Shown here: in pieces, positions 53,769 through 61,768 of the stretch
Numbering within the stretch: position 1 is the first letter of the stretch
How the letters are laid out: every line of letters starts with the position of its first letter
DNA from: Thauera sp.
GTDB taxonomy: Bacteria > Pseudomonadota > Gammaproteobacteria > Burkholderiales > Rhodocyclaceae
DNA length: 64,000 nucleotides
Reading direction: 5' to 3'
Assembly: GCA_017302295.1 (NCBI GenBank)
Contig: JAFLDS010000013.1
Coordinates: 27,925-91,924, forward strand
Program-made: the position numbers and the translations under genes
The notes under the pieces: generated by a model
The model's database searches: none
Told to the model about the DNA's origin: nothing
What the model saw: only the letters and a program-made list of their open reading frames with translations

Positions 53769-54905
53769 ATGAGTTTGCGTCGCCCCGTCGTCGTCCTGTG
53801 TGTGCTCGGTCTCGTCGCCCTCGGCGGCTACGCGTGGAAGGCAAACCGGCCCTCGGCGCCGGTCGTCGCGGGCAAGCCTGCGACGGTGGCGCCCGCGGGA
53901 GGCGCTCCGGCCGGCGGGCCGGTGATCGTCGAAGCGCGGCCGGTGCGTGTGGCGACGCTTGCCGATGACGTCACCGCGGTCGGCTCGCTCGTTTCGAACG
54001 AGTCGGTGGTGTTGCGCCCCGAGGTGGCGGGCCGCATCTCGGCGATTCGCTTCAGCGAGGGCGCCCGGGTGGGCAAGGGCGATGTGCTCGTCGAGCTCGA
54101 TGCCGCCGTGCAGCGCGCCGAGCTGCAGCAGGCGCGGGCCACCCTGGACCTTGCCGAAGCCAACGCCCGTCGTACCGCCGATCTCTTCGAGCGCAAGTTC
54201 GTCAGTCAGAGCAGCCTCGATAACGCGCGCTCGCAGCTCGAGGTGGCGCGCGCGGCCGTCGCGCTGGCGCAGGCGCGGCTGGCGCGCATGCAGATCCGCG
54301 CGCCGTTCGCGGGCGTGATGGGCATCCGCGACGTCAGCCCGGGCGATTTCGTCAAGGACGGCGAGGCCTTGGTCAACATCGAGGACATCGCCACGCTGAA
54401 GGTCGATTTCCGCCTGCCCGAGCTCTACCTCGACCGGGTGCGTCCCGGACAGACGCTCGAGGTGACGAGCGACGTGCTGCCCGGCGAGACCTTCGCGGCC
54501 ACCGTCGACGCGATCAACCCGCTGGTGGATGCGCAGGGCCGCGCGCTCGCGCTGCGCGCCCGCCTCGACAACCCGCAGGGCAGGCTGCGCCCGGGCGTGT
54601 TCGTGCGCGTGCGCCTGATCCTGGCGCAACGCGCCGGCGTGATCGTGGTGCCCGAAGAGGCGCTGGTGCCGGCGCCGGGGGACGTGCAGTTCGTGTATCG
54701 GGTGGTCGACGGCACGGCGCAGCGCGCCCTCGTGAAGACCGGCGTGCGCCGCGATGCGATGGTCGAGATCGTCGATGGCCTGGCTGCCGACGCCTTGGTG
54801 GTGACGGCCGGCCAGCTCAAGCTGCGCGACGGTGCGCCGGTGAAGGTGGCGGCGCAGGGCGGCGCTGCGTTGCCGGCAACGCCGGCCGTCGCCCCGGCAC
54901 GCTGA
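53769..54905 (+). CDS. RND efflux pump periplasmic adaptor (membrane fusion protein)
   Basis: This 378-residue protein has an N-terminal membrane anchor (PVVVLCVLGLVALGGYAW). A lipoyl/biotinyl-like hairpin domain with RPEVAGRISAIRFSEGARVGKGDVL follows, then a coiled-coil hairpin (AELQQARATLDLAEANARR, then SQLEVARAAVALAQARLAR), a beta-barrel and a membrane-proximal domain. It links the inner-membrane pump encoded 13 bases downstream to an outer-membrane channel. No TolC-type gene is in the window, so the channel must be encoded elsewhere. The substrate is unknown. Start ATG 53769. Confidence 0.93.
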   Translation: MSLRRPVVVLCVLGLVALGGYAWKANRPSAPVVAGKPATVAPAGGAPAGGPVIVEARPVRVATLADDVTAVGSLVSNESVVLRPEVAGRISAIRFSEGARVGKGDVLVELDAAVQRAELQQARATLDLAEANARRTADLFERKFVSQSSLDNARSQLEVARAAVALAQARLARMQIRAPFAGVMGIRDVSPGDFVKDGEALVNIEDIATLKVDFRLPELYLDRVRPGQTLEVTSDVLPGETFAATVDAINPLVDAQGRALALRARLDNPQGRLRPGVFVRVRLILAQRAGVIVVPEEALVPAPGDVQFVYRVVDGTAQRALVKTGVRRDAMVEIVDGLAADALVVTAGQLKLRDGAPVKVAAQGGAALPATPAVAPAR

Positions 54906-54918
54906 CAGGAGGCCCGCC

Positions 54919-57900
54919 ATGGTGCTGTCGGAGATCTGCATCAAGCGCCCGGTGTTCGCCACCGTGCTGTCGCTGCTGGTGCTGCTGATCGGCCTGATGT
55001 CCTACTCGCGCCTGACGGTGCGCGAGTACCCCAACATCGACGAGCCTGTGGTCACGGTGGACACCACCTACCGCGGCGCCAGCGCCGAGATCGTCGAGTC
55101 GCAGGTCACCAAGCCGCTGGAAGATTCGCTCGCCGGCATCGAGGGCGTGGACGTGCTGTCGTCGATCAGCCGCCAGGAGCGCAGCCAGATCACGGTGCGC
55201 TTTCGCATCGAGCGCAGCGCCGACAGCGCCGCTGCCGACGTGCGCGACCGCGTGTCGCGCGTGCGCCAGCGTCTGCCCGACGACATTGACGAACCGGTGA
55301 TCGCCAAGGTCGAGGCCGACGCCAACCCCATCATCTGGGTGGCGTTCTCGTCCGATCGCCATACACCGCTCGAGATCAGCGACGTCGCCAACCGCGTCGT
55401 CAAGCCGCGCATGCAGACCCTGCCGGGCGCCGCCGACGCGCGCCTGTACGGCGAGCGGCGCTATTCGATGCGCATCTGGCTCGATCGCGAGCGCCTGGCC
55501 GCCTTCGGCCTCACCGCGCAGGACGTCGAAGACGCGATCCGGCGCCAGAACGTGGAACTGCCGGCCGGCCGCATCGAAAGCCGGCAGCGCGAGTTCGCCG
55601 TCGTGGCGCGCACCGACCTCGCCGAGCCGGCCGCCTTCGAGGCGGTGGTGGTGCGCCAGCCGGCCACGCCCGACGGCTATCCGGTGCGCATCCGCGACAT
55701 CGGCCGCGTCGAGGTGGCGGCGCAGAACGAGCGCACCGCGGCGCGCTTCATGGGCAAGCCGGCGGTGTCGATCGGGCTGATCAAGCAGTCGGTGGCCAAC
55801 CCGCTCGACCTCAAGCGCGCGCTCGACGATATGATGCCGCGGCTGCAGGCCGAGCTGCCCGAAGGCATGAGCATGGCGATCGCCAACGACACCACGGTGT
55901 TCATCGAGCGCTCGATCGCCTCGGTGTTCTCCACCATCTGGGAGGCGGTGCTGCTGGTGGCGGTGGTGTGCCTGTTCTTCCTGCGCAACTGGCGCGCGAT
56001 GCTGGTGCCGCTGGTGACGATTCCGGTGTCGCTGGTGGGCGCCTTCACGTTGATGTTCGTGTTCGGTTTCTCGATCAACACGCTCACGCTGCTGGCGCTG
56101 GTGCTGGCGATCGGCCTGGTGGTTGACGATGCGATCGTGGTGCTGGAGAACATCTACCGCCACATCGAGGACGGCATGGCGCCGCTCGCGGCCGCCTTCA
56201 GGGGGGCGAAGGAGATAGGTTTCGCGGTGGTGGCGATGACGATCACGCTCGCTGCCGTCTATGCGCCGGTCGCCTTCATGACCGGGCGCACCGGCAAGCT
56301 GTTCACCGAATTCGCGCTCACCCTGGCCGGCGCGGTGATCGTGTCCGGCTTCGTCGCGCTGACCCTGTCGCCGATGATGTGCTCGAAGCTGCTGCGCCAC
56401 GAGCCTAGGCATGGGGCCGTCTACAACGGCATCGAGCGTTTTCTGACCTGGCTCACCGAGGGCTACCGGCGGGTGCTGCTGCGCGCGCTCGGTGCGCGCT
56501 GGCTGGTGATGCTCGCGTTTGTGGCGGTCGCCGGCAGTTCGGTGCTGCTGCTGGGGCAGCTGAAGTTGGAACTGGCGCCGGTGGAGGACCGCGGCCGGGT
56601 GATCGGCATCTTCTCCGGCCCCGAGGGCGCCACGATCGATTACCTGTCGCGCTACGCGCAGCAAATCGAATCCGTCTACGCCGGCCTGCCCGAAGTCGAC
56701 CGCTACCTGGTGATCGCTGGCAACCCGACGGTGTCGCAGGGCATCTCCTTCGTCGGTTTCCGCGACTGGAGCGAGCGCACGCGCAAGTCGCCGGAGATCG
56801 CCGCAGAACTGCAGCCCAAGCTGCGTGCGGTGGCAGGGGTGAATGCCTTTCCGGTATTGCCGGCGTCCTTCGGCCAGAGCGCGCGCTCGCGCCCGGTGGG
56901 TTTCGTCATCACCACGTCCGAATCGTACGACGAGTTGGCGCGCCACACCGAGCGCATGCTCGACGAGATGCGGCGTAATCCGGGCTTCGTGTCGCCCGAC
57001 ACCGACCTGAAACTGACCCTGCCCGAGCTCGCGGTCGACGTCGATCGCGACCGTGCCGCCGATCTGGGCGTGGCGGTGGATGTGATCGGCCGCACGCTGG
57101 AGACCATGCTCGGCGGCCGCCAGGTCACGCGCTACAAACAGGACGCCGAACAGTACGACGTGATCGTGCAGGTCGAGGCCGACAGCCGGTCGGGGCCGCG
57201 CGACATCCGCGACATCTTCGTGCGCTCGAAAAGCGGGCAGATGGTGCCGCTCACCAGCTTGGTGAAGGTGCGCGAGTCGGTGGCGCCGCGCGAGCTCAAT
57301 CACTTCGGGCAGCGCCGTGCGGTGACGATCTCGGCCAACCTCGCGCCAGGCTATGCGCTGGGCGAGGCGCTGAAGTGGATGGACGACACCGCAGCACGCA
57401 TCCTGCCGCCGGGCTACGCGACCGACTACGACGGCCAGTCGCGCGAGTTTCGCACCAGTTCCGCGAGTCTCGCGCTCGCTTTCGTGCTTGCGCTGGCTTT
57501 CATCTACCTGGTACTGGCGGCACAGTTCGAGAGCTTCCGCGATCCCTTCATCATCATGCTGACGGTGCCGCTGTCGATGACCGGCGCCTTGCTCGCGCTA
57601 TGGCTCACCGGTGGCACGCTCAACGTCTACAGCCAGATCGGCCTGGTGACGCTGGTGGGGCTGATCACCAAGCACGGCATCCTGATCGTGGAGTTCGCCA
57701 ACCAGCTGCGCGATGGGGGGCGCGCCCTGAGGGAGGCGGTGGTCGAGGCCTCGGTGCTGCGGCTGCGCCCCATCCTGATGACGACCGGGGCGATGGTGCT
57801 GGGCTCGGTGCCGCTGGCGCTGGCCACCGGTGCCGGCGCCGAGAGCCGGCAGCAGATCGGCTGGGTGATCGTCGGCGGGCTGCTGCTGGGCACCTTCTTC

Positions 57901-57999
57901 ACGCTTTTCGTGGTGCCCACCGTCTATACGCTGCTGGCGCGCCGCGAACGCGAGGCCGTTGCGGCGGAGCGAGCCGACGCGGCCGAGGCATCGGCCTGA
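54919..57999 (+). CDS. RND efflux pump inner-membrane transporter (HAE1/MexF-like)
   Basis: This 1026-residue proton-driven pump has the AcrB layout: one N-terminal helix (VFATVLSLLVLLIGLMSYSRL), a large periplasmic porter domain, six helices with the proton-relay pair Asp403-Asp404 in GLVVDDAIVVLENIYRH, a second porter domain and a final helix bundle (GLVTLVGLITKHGILIVEFAN). It matches hydrophobe/amphiphile efflux rather than heavy-metal (CzcA) pumps. GAGG-type ribosome binding site precedes ATG 54919. A hairpin terminator follows. No regulator gene is adjacent. Confidence 0.95.
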   Translation: MVLSEICIKRPVFATVLSLLVLLIGLMSYSRLTVREYPNIDEPVVTVDTTYRGASAEIVESQVTKPLEDSLAGIEGVDVLSSISRQERSQITVRFRIERSADSAAADVRDRVSRVRQRLPDDIDEPVIAKVEADANPIIWVAFSSDRHTPLEISDVANRVVKPRMQTLPGAADARLYGERRYSMRIWLDRERLAAFGLTAQDVEDAIRRQNVELPAGRIESRQREFAVVARTDLAEPAAFEAVVVRQPATPDGYPVRIRDIGRVEVAAQNERTAARFMGKPAVSIGLIKQSVANPLDLKRALDDMMPRLQAELPEGMSMAIANDTTVFIERSIASVFSTIWEAVLLVAVVCLFFLRNWRAMLVPLVTIPVSLVGAFTLMFVFGFSINTLTLLALVLAIGLVVDDAIVVLENIYRHIEDGMAPLAAAFRGAKEIGFAVVAMTITLAAVYAPVAFMTGRTGKLFTEFALTLAGAVIVSGFVALTLSPMMCSKLLRHEPRHGAVYNGIERFLTWLTEGYRRVLLRALGARWLVMLAFVAVAGSSVLLLGQLKLELAPVEDRGRVIGIFSGPEGATIDYLSRYAQQIESVYAGLPEVDRYLVIAGNPTVSQGISFVGFRDWSERTRKSPEIAAELQPKLRAVAGVNAFPVLPASFGQSARSRPVGFVITTSESYDELARHTERMLDEMRRNPGFVSPDTDLKLTLPELAVDVDRDRAADLGVAVDVIGRTLETMLGGRQVTRYKQDAEQYDVIVQVEADSRSGPRDIRDIFVRSKSGQMVPLTSLVKVRESVAPRELNHFGQRRAVTISANLAPGYALGEALKWMDDTAARILPPGYATDYDGQSREFRTSSASLALAFVLALAFIYLVLAAQFESFRDPFIIMLTVPLSMTGALLALWLTGGTLNVYSQIGLVTLVGLITKHGILIVEFANQLRDGGRALREAVVEASVLRLRPILMTTGAMVLGSVPLALATGAGAESRQQIGWVIVGGLLLGTFFTLFVVPTVYTLLARREREAVAAERADAAEASA

Positions 58000-58023
58000 G
58001 TCGCCACCGTTACCAATGAAAAA

Positions 58024-58051
58024 CCCCCGGGAGCGGAATCCTCAGCGGGGG
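58024..58051 (+). terminator. Terminator after the RND pump genes
   Basis: CCCCCG (58024-58029) and CGGGGG (58046-58051) pair around a 16-base loop, followed by CTTTGCG and preceded by an A-run. It lies 24 bases after the RND stop. Confidence 0.55.
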
Positions 58052-58097
58052 CTTTGCGTTCGCTGCGACCAGATGGCCGCGGGGTTTGCGACTTGGC

Positions 58098-58322
58098 TTA
58101 CTGCTCGGCGGTTTCCGCCTTCTTCAGGATCGCGTACATCTGATCCTTGAGCAGCAGCTTTTCCTTTTTCATCACCTCGACTTCTTCGTGCGTCGCGTGC
58201 TCGATGTGCGACTCGATGTTCCTGATGCGCTGGTCGAGCGCGTTGTGCTTGTCGAACAACTGCACGAAATGGCGATCGGTCGTCTTCAGCTGGGTGATCA
58301 GGTCACGGTACTCAGGGAACAT
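58098..58322 (-). CDS. DUF465 (YdcH-like) small protein
   Basis: This 74-residue helical protein has the DUF465 pattern FPEYRDLITQLKTTDRHFVQLFDKHNALDQ and a Lys-rich second helix (EVMKKEKLLLKDQMYAIL). It probably forms a coiled-coil hairpin. The function is unknown; homologues are widespread in proteobacteria. ATG 58322 follows an AGGAG ribosome binding site. A longer upstream frame is not coding. Confidence 0.92.
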   Translation of the reverse strand: MFPEYRDLITQLKTTDRHFVQLFDKHNALDQRIRNIESHIEHATHEEVEVMKKEKLLLKDQMYAILKKAETAEQ

Positions 58323-58432
58323 AGGCACACTCCTGCGTTTCGATGTCAAGGGAAAACCGGATCGCGTTGCCTTGACTGTACTCCTCGCCAGTCGCGGATG
58401 CCAGCCGCGAGACGGCGCGGTGGGCGCCGATG

Positions 58433-58978
58433 TCAGCCGAACAGGTAGGGAAACAGCCGCTGCCGCTCCTCGGCCGTCAATGCCTCCATGCGCTTGATGT
58501 TGTGCTCGGGGATGCCGTCGACGTCGGGGAAATGCTCGATCGCCTTCTCCAGGCTCTCCTCGCGGATGATGTGCAGCAGGGGCCAGGGCGAGCGGTTGGT
58601 GAGGTTGCCGGCATCGTCCGGCTCGGTGTCGGCGAATTGGTACTGCGGGTGGAAGCTCGCGACCTGCAGCTCGCCCTCCCAGCCGAACTGCTCCACCCAC
58701 AGGTCGACTGCGTCGAGGAAATCGTTGTAGTCGGCGAAGTCCTCGAGCATGTGCGGGATGGTGATCAGCGTCGTCTCGAGTTCCTCGACCGGCGTGTCGG
58801 CCAGGTGCTCCAGCTCGTGCTGCAGGTCGTCGAGCAGGGCCTCCTCGGTCCTGGCGTGGCTGACGACGATGCGCACGCGGTTCTCGCTGCGCGGCTTGGC
58901 GGCGAACGGGCACAGGTTGAGGCCGATGACGACTTCGTCGAGCCAGGTGCGGACGTCGTCGATGATCTGCTGGTCCAT
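58433..58978 (-). CDS. DUF1415 family protein
   Basis: This 181-residue protein shows the DUF1415 hallmark WLDEVVIGLNLCPFA near the N-terminus with an invariant Cys, and FHPQYQFADTEPDDAGNLTNRSP (given in pieces in family alignments), PHMLEDFADYNDFLDAV and RSPWPLLHIIREESLEKAI. The function is unknown. ATG 58978 is preferred for family length; ATG 58990 in frame is an alternative. It lies 29 bases after miaA and is probably cotranscribed with it. Confidence 0.92.
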   Translation of the reverse strand: MDQQIIDDVRTWLDEVVIGLNLCPFAAKPRSENRVRIVVSHARTEEALLDDLQHELEHLADTPVEELETTLITIPHMLEDFADYNDFLDAVDLWVEQFGWEGELQVASFHPQYQFADTEPDDAGNLTNRSPWPLLHIIREESLEKAIEHFPDVDGIPEHNIKRMEALTAEERQRLFPYLFG

Positions 58979-59007
58979 GGGCGGGAGCATCCTTGTAATG
59001 GGTGAAG

Positions 59008-59976
59008 TCAGTGTTCGAGCAGGCGCAGCGCAGCGTCGCGCACCGCCTGCGAAAGATCGGGGCGCAAGCAGTCGAGCTCGACAAGCTCGGGCCAGGTCTC
59101 GCGGAACTGGCGCTGCCAGGTGAGCTGGCGCTTGGCGAGCTGGCGGGTGGCGGCGATGCCCTTGAAGCGCAGCGCCGCGAGGTCGATTTCGCCGTCGAGA
59201 TACTCCCAGGCCTGGCGGTAGCCCACGCAGCGCATGGAAGGCATCGCAGGGTCGAGGCGGTACTTCATGCGCAGCGCGCGCACCTCGTCGACCAACCCCG
59301 CACCAAGCATGGCGTCGAAGCGCTGCGCGATGCGCTCATGCAGCACGCTGCGATCCGACGGGGCGAGTGCGATCGGCACCAGGCGGCAAGGCAGGGCCTC
59401 GCCTTCCTTGAGCGCGTAGCTGTCGGCGAGCGGGCGGCCGGTCAGGCGCACGATCTCGAGCGCGCGCTGGATGCGCTGCGCATCGGTCGGCTCGAGCCGC
59501 ACGGCCGCCTGCGGGTCGAGGGCAGCCAGCTCGGCGTGCAGCGCGGGCCAGCCGCGCGCGAGCGCGTGCTCGTCGATCTCGCGCCGGATGTCGGCATCGG
59601 CCGGCGGCAGGTCGGACAGCCCGTCGCGCAACGTCTTGAAGTACAGCATGGTGCCGCCCGCCAGCAAGGGGATGCGGCCGCGAGCAGTGATCTCCGCCAT
59701 CAGCCGGCGTGCATCGGCGCAAAAGCGTGCCGCCGAATAGGCTTCCTCAGGCGATACGATGTCGATCAGGTGGTGCGGGCAGCTTGCCCGTTCGGCGGCC
59801 GTCGGTTTGGCCGTGCCGATGTCCATGTCGCGATACACCAGCGCGGAATCAACGCTGACGATCTCCACCGGCAGGGCCTGCGCGAGCGTCAGCGCGCTCG
59901 CCGTCTTGCCGCTGGCGGTCGGGCCGAGCAACAGCAGGGCAGGGGGGAGTTGCGTGGCGGAAGCAGGGGTGGGCAC
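59008..59976 (-). CDS. miaA: tRNA dimethylallyltransferase
   Basis: This 322-residue enzyme adds a dimethylallyl group to A37 of tRNAs that read codons starting with U. It contains the P-loop [15 protein letters not shown], the substrate segment [41 protein letters not shown] and [15 protein letters not shown]. The start is GTG 59976. mutL or hfq, its usual neighbours, are not present here. Confidence 0.95.
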   Translation of the reverse strand: MPTPASATQLPPALLLLGPTASGKTASALTLAQALPVEIVSVDSALVYRDMDIGTAKPTAAERASCPHHLIDIVSPEEAYSAARFCADARRLMAEITARGRIPLLAGGTMLYFKTLRDGLSDLPPADADIRREIDEHALARGWPALHAELAALDPQAAVRLEPTDAQRIQRALEIVRLTGRPLADSYALKEGEALPCRLVPIALAPSDRSVLHERIAQRFDAMLGAGLVDEVRALRMKYRLDPAMPSMRCVGYRQAWEYLDGEIDLAALRFKGIAATRQLAKRQLTWQRQFRETWPELVELDCLRPDLSQAVRDAALRLLEH

Positions 59977-60125
59977 GGGCTTTCAGGCGGCGGGGGAGAG
60001 GCAGGCCGGCATTATCCGCTGCGCACTTGCGAGCGCAAAGGGAAAGGGGCACAAGGGAGCACGAGACGCTTTACCGAATATGCTTTCAGCATCTAATCTG
60101 GATGCCTTTTCCCCAGGGCGCCCTC

Positions 60126-61019
60126 ATGTCCATTCGTTCATCCTTGTCCCGCCGCCGATTCCTCGCCACGCTGCCCGGTCTGCTGCCGTGGCCGCTCCTC
60201 GCCGATGCGGCGCCGTCCGCTGCGCCCGCCGCCGAGGGCATCCCGCCGCCCCTGATGCTCGCCAATCGCTGGCAGGACGGCTTTGATCCCGCACACTTCT
60301 GGGTAAGTGAAAAACTCGATGGCGTGCGCGCGCACTGGGACGGCCGCCGCCTGCGCTTTCGCAGCGGCCTGCCGATCGCCGCGCCGGCGTGGTTCGTCGC
60401 CGCACTGCCGTCGCGTCCGCTCGACGGCGAACTGTGGCTGGGGCGCGGGCGCTTCGAGGAACTGTCGGGCCTGATAAGGCGCGAGCCCGCGCCCGATGCG
60501 AAGTGGCGCGAGGTGCGCTACATGGTGTTCGACCTCCCGGGCGATGCGGGCACCTTCGGCGAGCGCGTCGCCCGCATGCAGACCTTGGCGGCCGAAATGG
60601 CGCAGCGGGCGCCGTGGCTGCGGGCGGTGGAGCAGTTCCGCGTGCGCGACCGCGCCGAACTCGCTGCGCACATGAAACAGGTGGTCGCCGCAGGCGGCGA
60701 AGGCCTGATGCTGCATCGCGCCGATGCCCCGTGGGCTGCAGGTCGCAGCGATGCGCTGTTGAAACTGACGCCCTGGCTGGATGCCGAGGCGCGCGTCGTC
60801 GCCCATGTGCCGGGCAAGGGGCGTCTGCACGGGCAGGTGGGGGCGCTGGAGGTCGAGGCGGCGGACGGCCGCCGCTTTCGCATCGGCTCCGGGCTCACCG
60901 ACAGCGAGCGCCGCGCGCCGCCGCGCATCGGTGCGCACATCACCTACCGCTACCGCGAGCTCACGGGAAAAGGCCTGCCACGCTTCCCGACTTTCCTGCG
61001 CGAGCGGACGCTGCCCTGA
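60126..61019 (+). CDS. ATP-dependent DNA ligase with an export signal (LigE-like)
   Basis: This 297-residue minimal ligase has the adenylation motif EKLDGVRAHWDG with catalytic Lys63, DGELWLGRGRFE, VFDLPGDAG, GGEGLMLH and the C-terminal OB-fold segments LKLTPWLDAEARV and RFRIGSGLTDSER. A signal peptide precedes the catalytic core: SRRRFLATLPGLLPWPLLADAAP fits the twin-arginine consensus, with Arg9-Arg10. Such ligases act in the periplasm or outside the cell in some proteobacteria, perhaps joining DNA during uptake or in biofilm matrix. It is not the replicative NAD-dependent LigA. ATG 60126; an in-frame ATG at 60099 would spoil the signal peptide. Confidence 0.9.
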   Translation: MSIRSSLSRRRFLATLPGLLPWPLLADAAPSAAPAAEGIPPPLMLANRWQDGFDPAHFWVSEKLDGVRAHWDGRRLRFRSGLPIAAPAWFVAALPSRPLDGELWLGRGRFEELSGLIRREPAPDAKWREVRYMVFDLPGDAGTFGERVARMQTLAAEMAQRAPWLRAVEQFRVRDRAELAAHMKQVVAAGGEGLMLHRADAPWAAGRSDALLKLTPWLDAEARVVAHVPGKGRLHGQVGALEVEAADGRRFRIGSGLTDSERRAPPRIGAHITYRYRELTGKGLPRFPTFLRERTLP

Positions 61020-61111
61020 TGTGCGGCACAGCTGCACAAAAAATGGGCAGCCGGTCGGAAGGCATTACGCATCAGCGACTTGGGTACCCTGTCCAGCCGC
61101 TACTCCCATGT

Positions 61112-61134
61112 TTATCCACAGGGCGCGTGGATAA
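61112..61134. other. Inverted pair of DnaA-box-like sequences
   Basis: TTATCCACA (61112-61120) is a perfect consensus DnaA box. CGTGGATAA (61126-61134) is its near-perfect inverse (one mismatch). Together they make an 8-7-8 palindrome, TTATCCAC and GTGGATAA. A third 8-of-9 match, ATATCCACA, is at 61697-61705. Confidence 0.6.
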
Positions 61135-61498
61135 GCGCGCTCAATCAGCGCTTGGAGCCGGATCCGGTGATCCCTATGGCGCAGCGCCTGTCGGGGGCGC
61201 GCGGCTCCAGGCGTCGCCCCGGGCTGGAGTGCTTGGGTGCGGGACGGGACGTGTCGGGTGCACATTGAGATCGTGCATTTCGTCACGGGTGCGTTGATCA
61301 TTGGGGTGGACTTTTCCGGGCCGAGGGCTAGTCTGGAATCGAAGCCTGACAAGCAGTGTGGCCAGGTTTCCCCGGAGCAACAACCCGACTGGAGGCTGAA
61401 TGACTGAGAGTCCGCCGCAGTTTGACGAGATGACCGCGTAACACCCGAACGGCAGATTGCCGATCACCTCGGCCTTGAGTGCCGAAGTCAGGAACTAC

Positions 61499-61529
61499 TG
61501 AAGCCCATGTCCAGCAAACATGGGCTTCA
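61499..61529. terminator. Orphan terminator-like hairpin
   Basis: TGAAGCCCATGT (61499-61510) and ACATGGGCTTCA (61518-61529) form a 12-bp perfect stem with a 7-base loop. No recognised gene ends just before it on either strand, so it may mark the 3' end of a lost gene or of a small RNA. Confidence 0.5.
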
Positions 61530-61768
61530 TGCTTTCTGGCCTCATTTGAAGGGATCCTGTGGAGTTGGTCGCGGGCGCTCGCCACCGCTCGGGCTTCCGC
61601 AACGTCATGGTCAGGTGTGGCGAGGGATGACTCGGCCGCAGTGCTCCATTTTGCATCACGCTGCGGGTGACCTTTGTCGACAGTGACTTGGCGCAGATAT
61701 CCACAGCTTGTCCCGTGCCCTGTGCACCGGCCCTGGGGAAAACCCGAGCCTGGTTTCGGTAGCGCGGC

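Larger units (their letters stand above)
61020..61768. other. Gene-poor interval of 749 bases
   Basis: No convincing gene is present. It holds a palindromic pair of DnaA-box-like sites (61112-61134), a third such site (61697-61705), a 12-bp hairpin (61499-61529), a 13-codon open frame with a GGAGG ribosome binding site (61400-61441), and a short frame encoding IIGVDFSGPR near 61297 that ends after about 47 codons. It may be the decayed remains of one or more genes. Confidence 0.6.

Noticed and set aside
54817-57303. Long open frame of over 800 codons opposite the RND pump gene
   Set aside because: It is a codon-bias shadow in GC-rich DNA: rich in His/Arg/Asp/Gln with no family pattern, and antisense to a clear gene. 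Similar shadows lie opposite valS, pepN, pepA and the TonB receptor.
58345-58376. Inverted GTCAAGG/CCTTGAC pair upstream of the DUF465 gene
   Set aside because: The spacer is 18 bases and the arms are only 7; no -10 box fits the TTGACA so formed, so it is probably chance.
60126-61019. Replicative DNA ligase or mRNA capping enzyme
   Set aside because: It is a short ATP-type ligase with a signal peptide; bacterial replicative ligase is NAD-dependent and about twice as long.
61120-61705. Chromosomal origin of replication
   Set aside because: Only three DnaA-like boxes are present, no AT-rich unwinding region is visible, and none of dnaA, dnaN, gyrB, rpmH or parAB is nearby.
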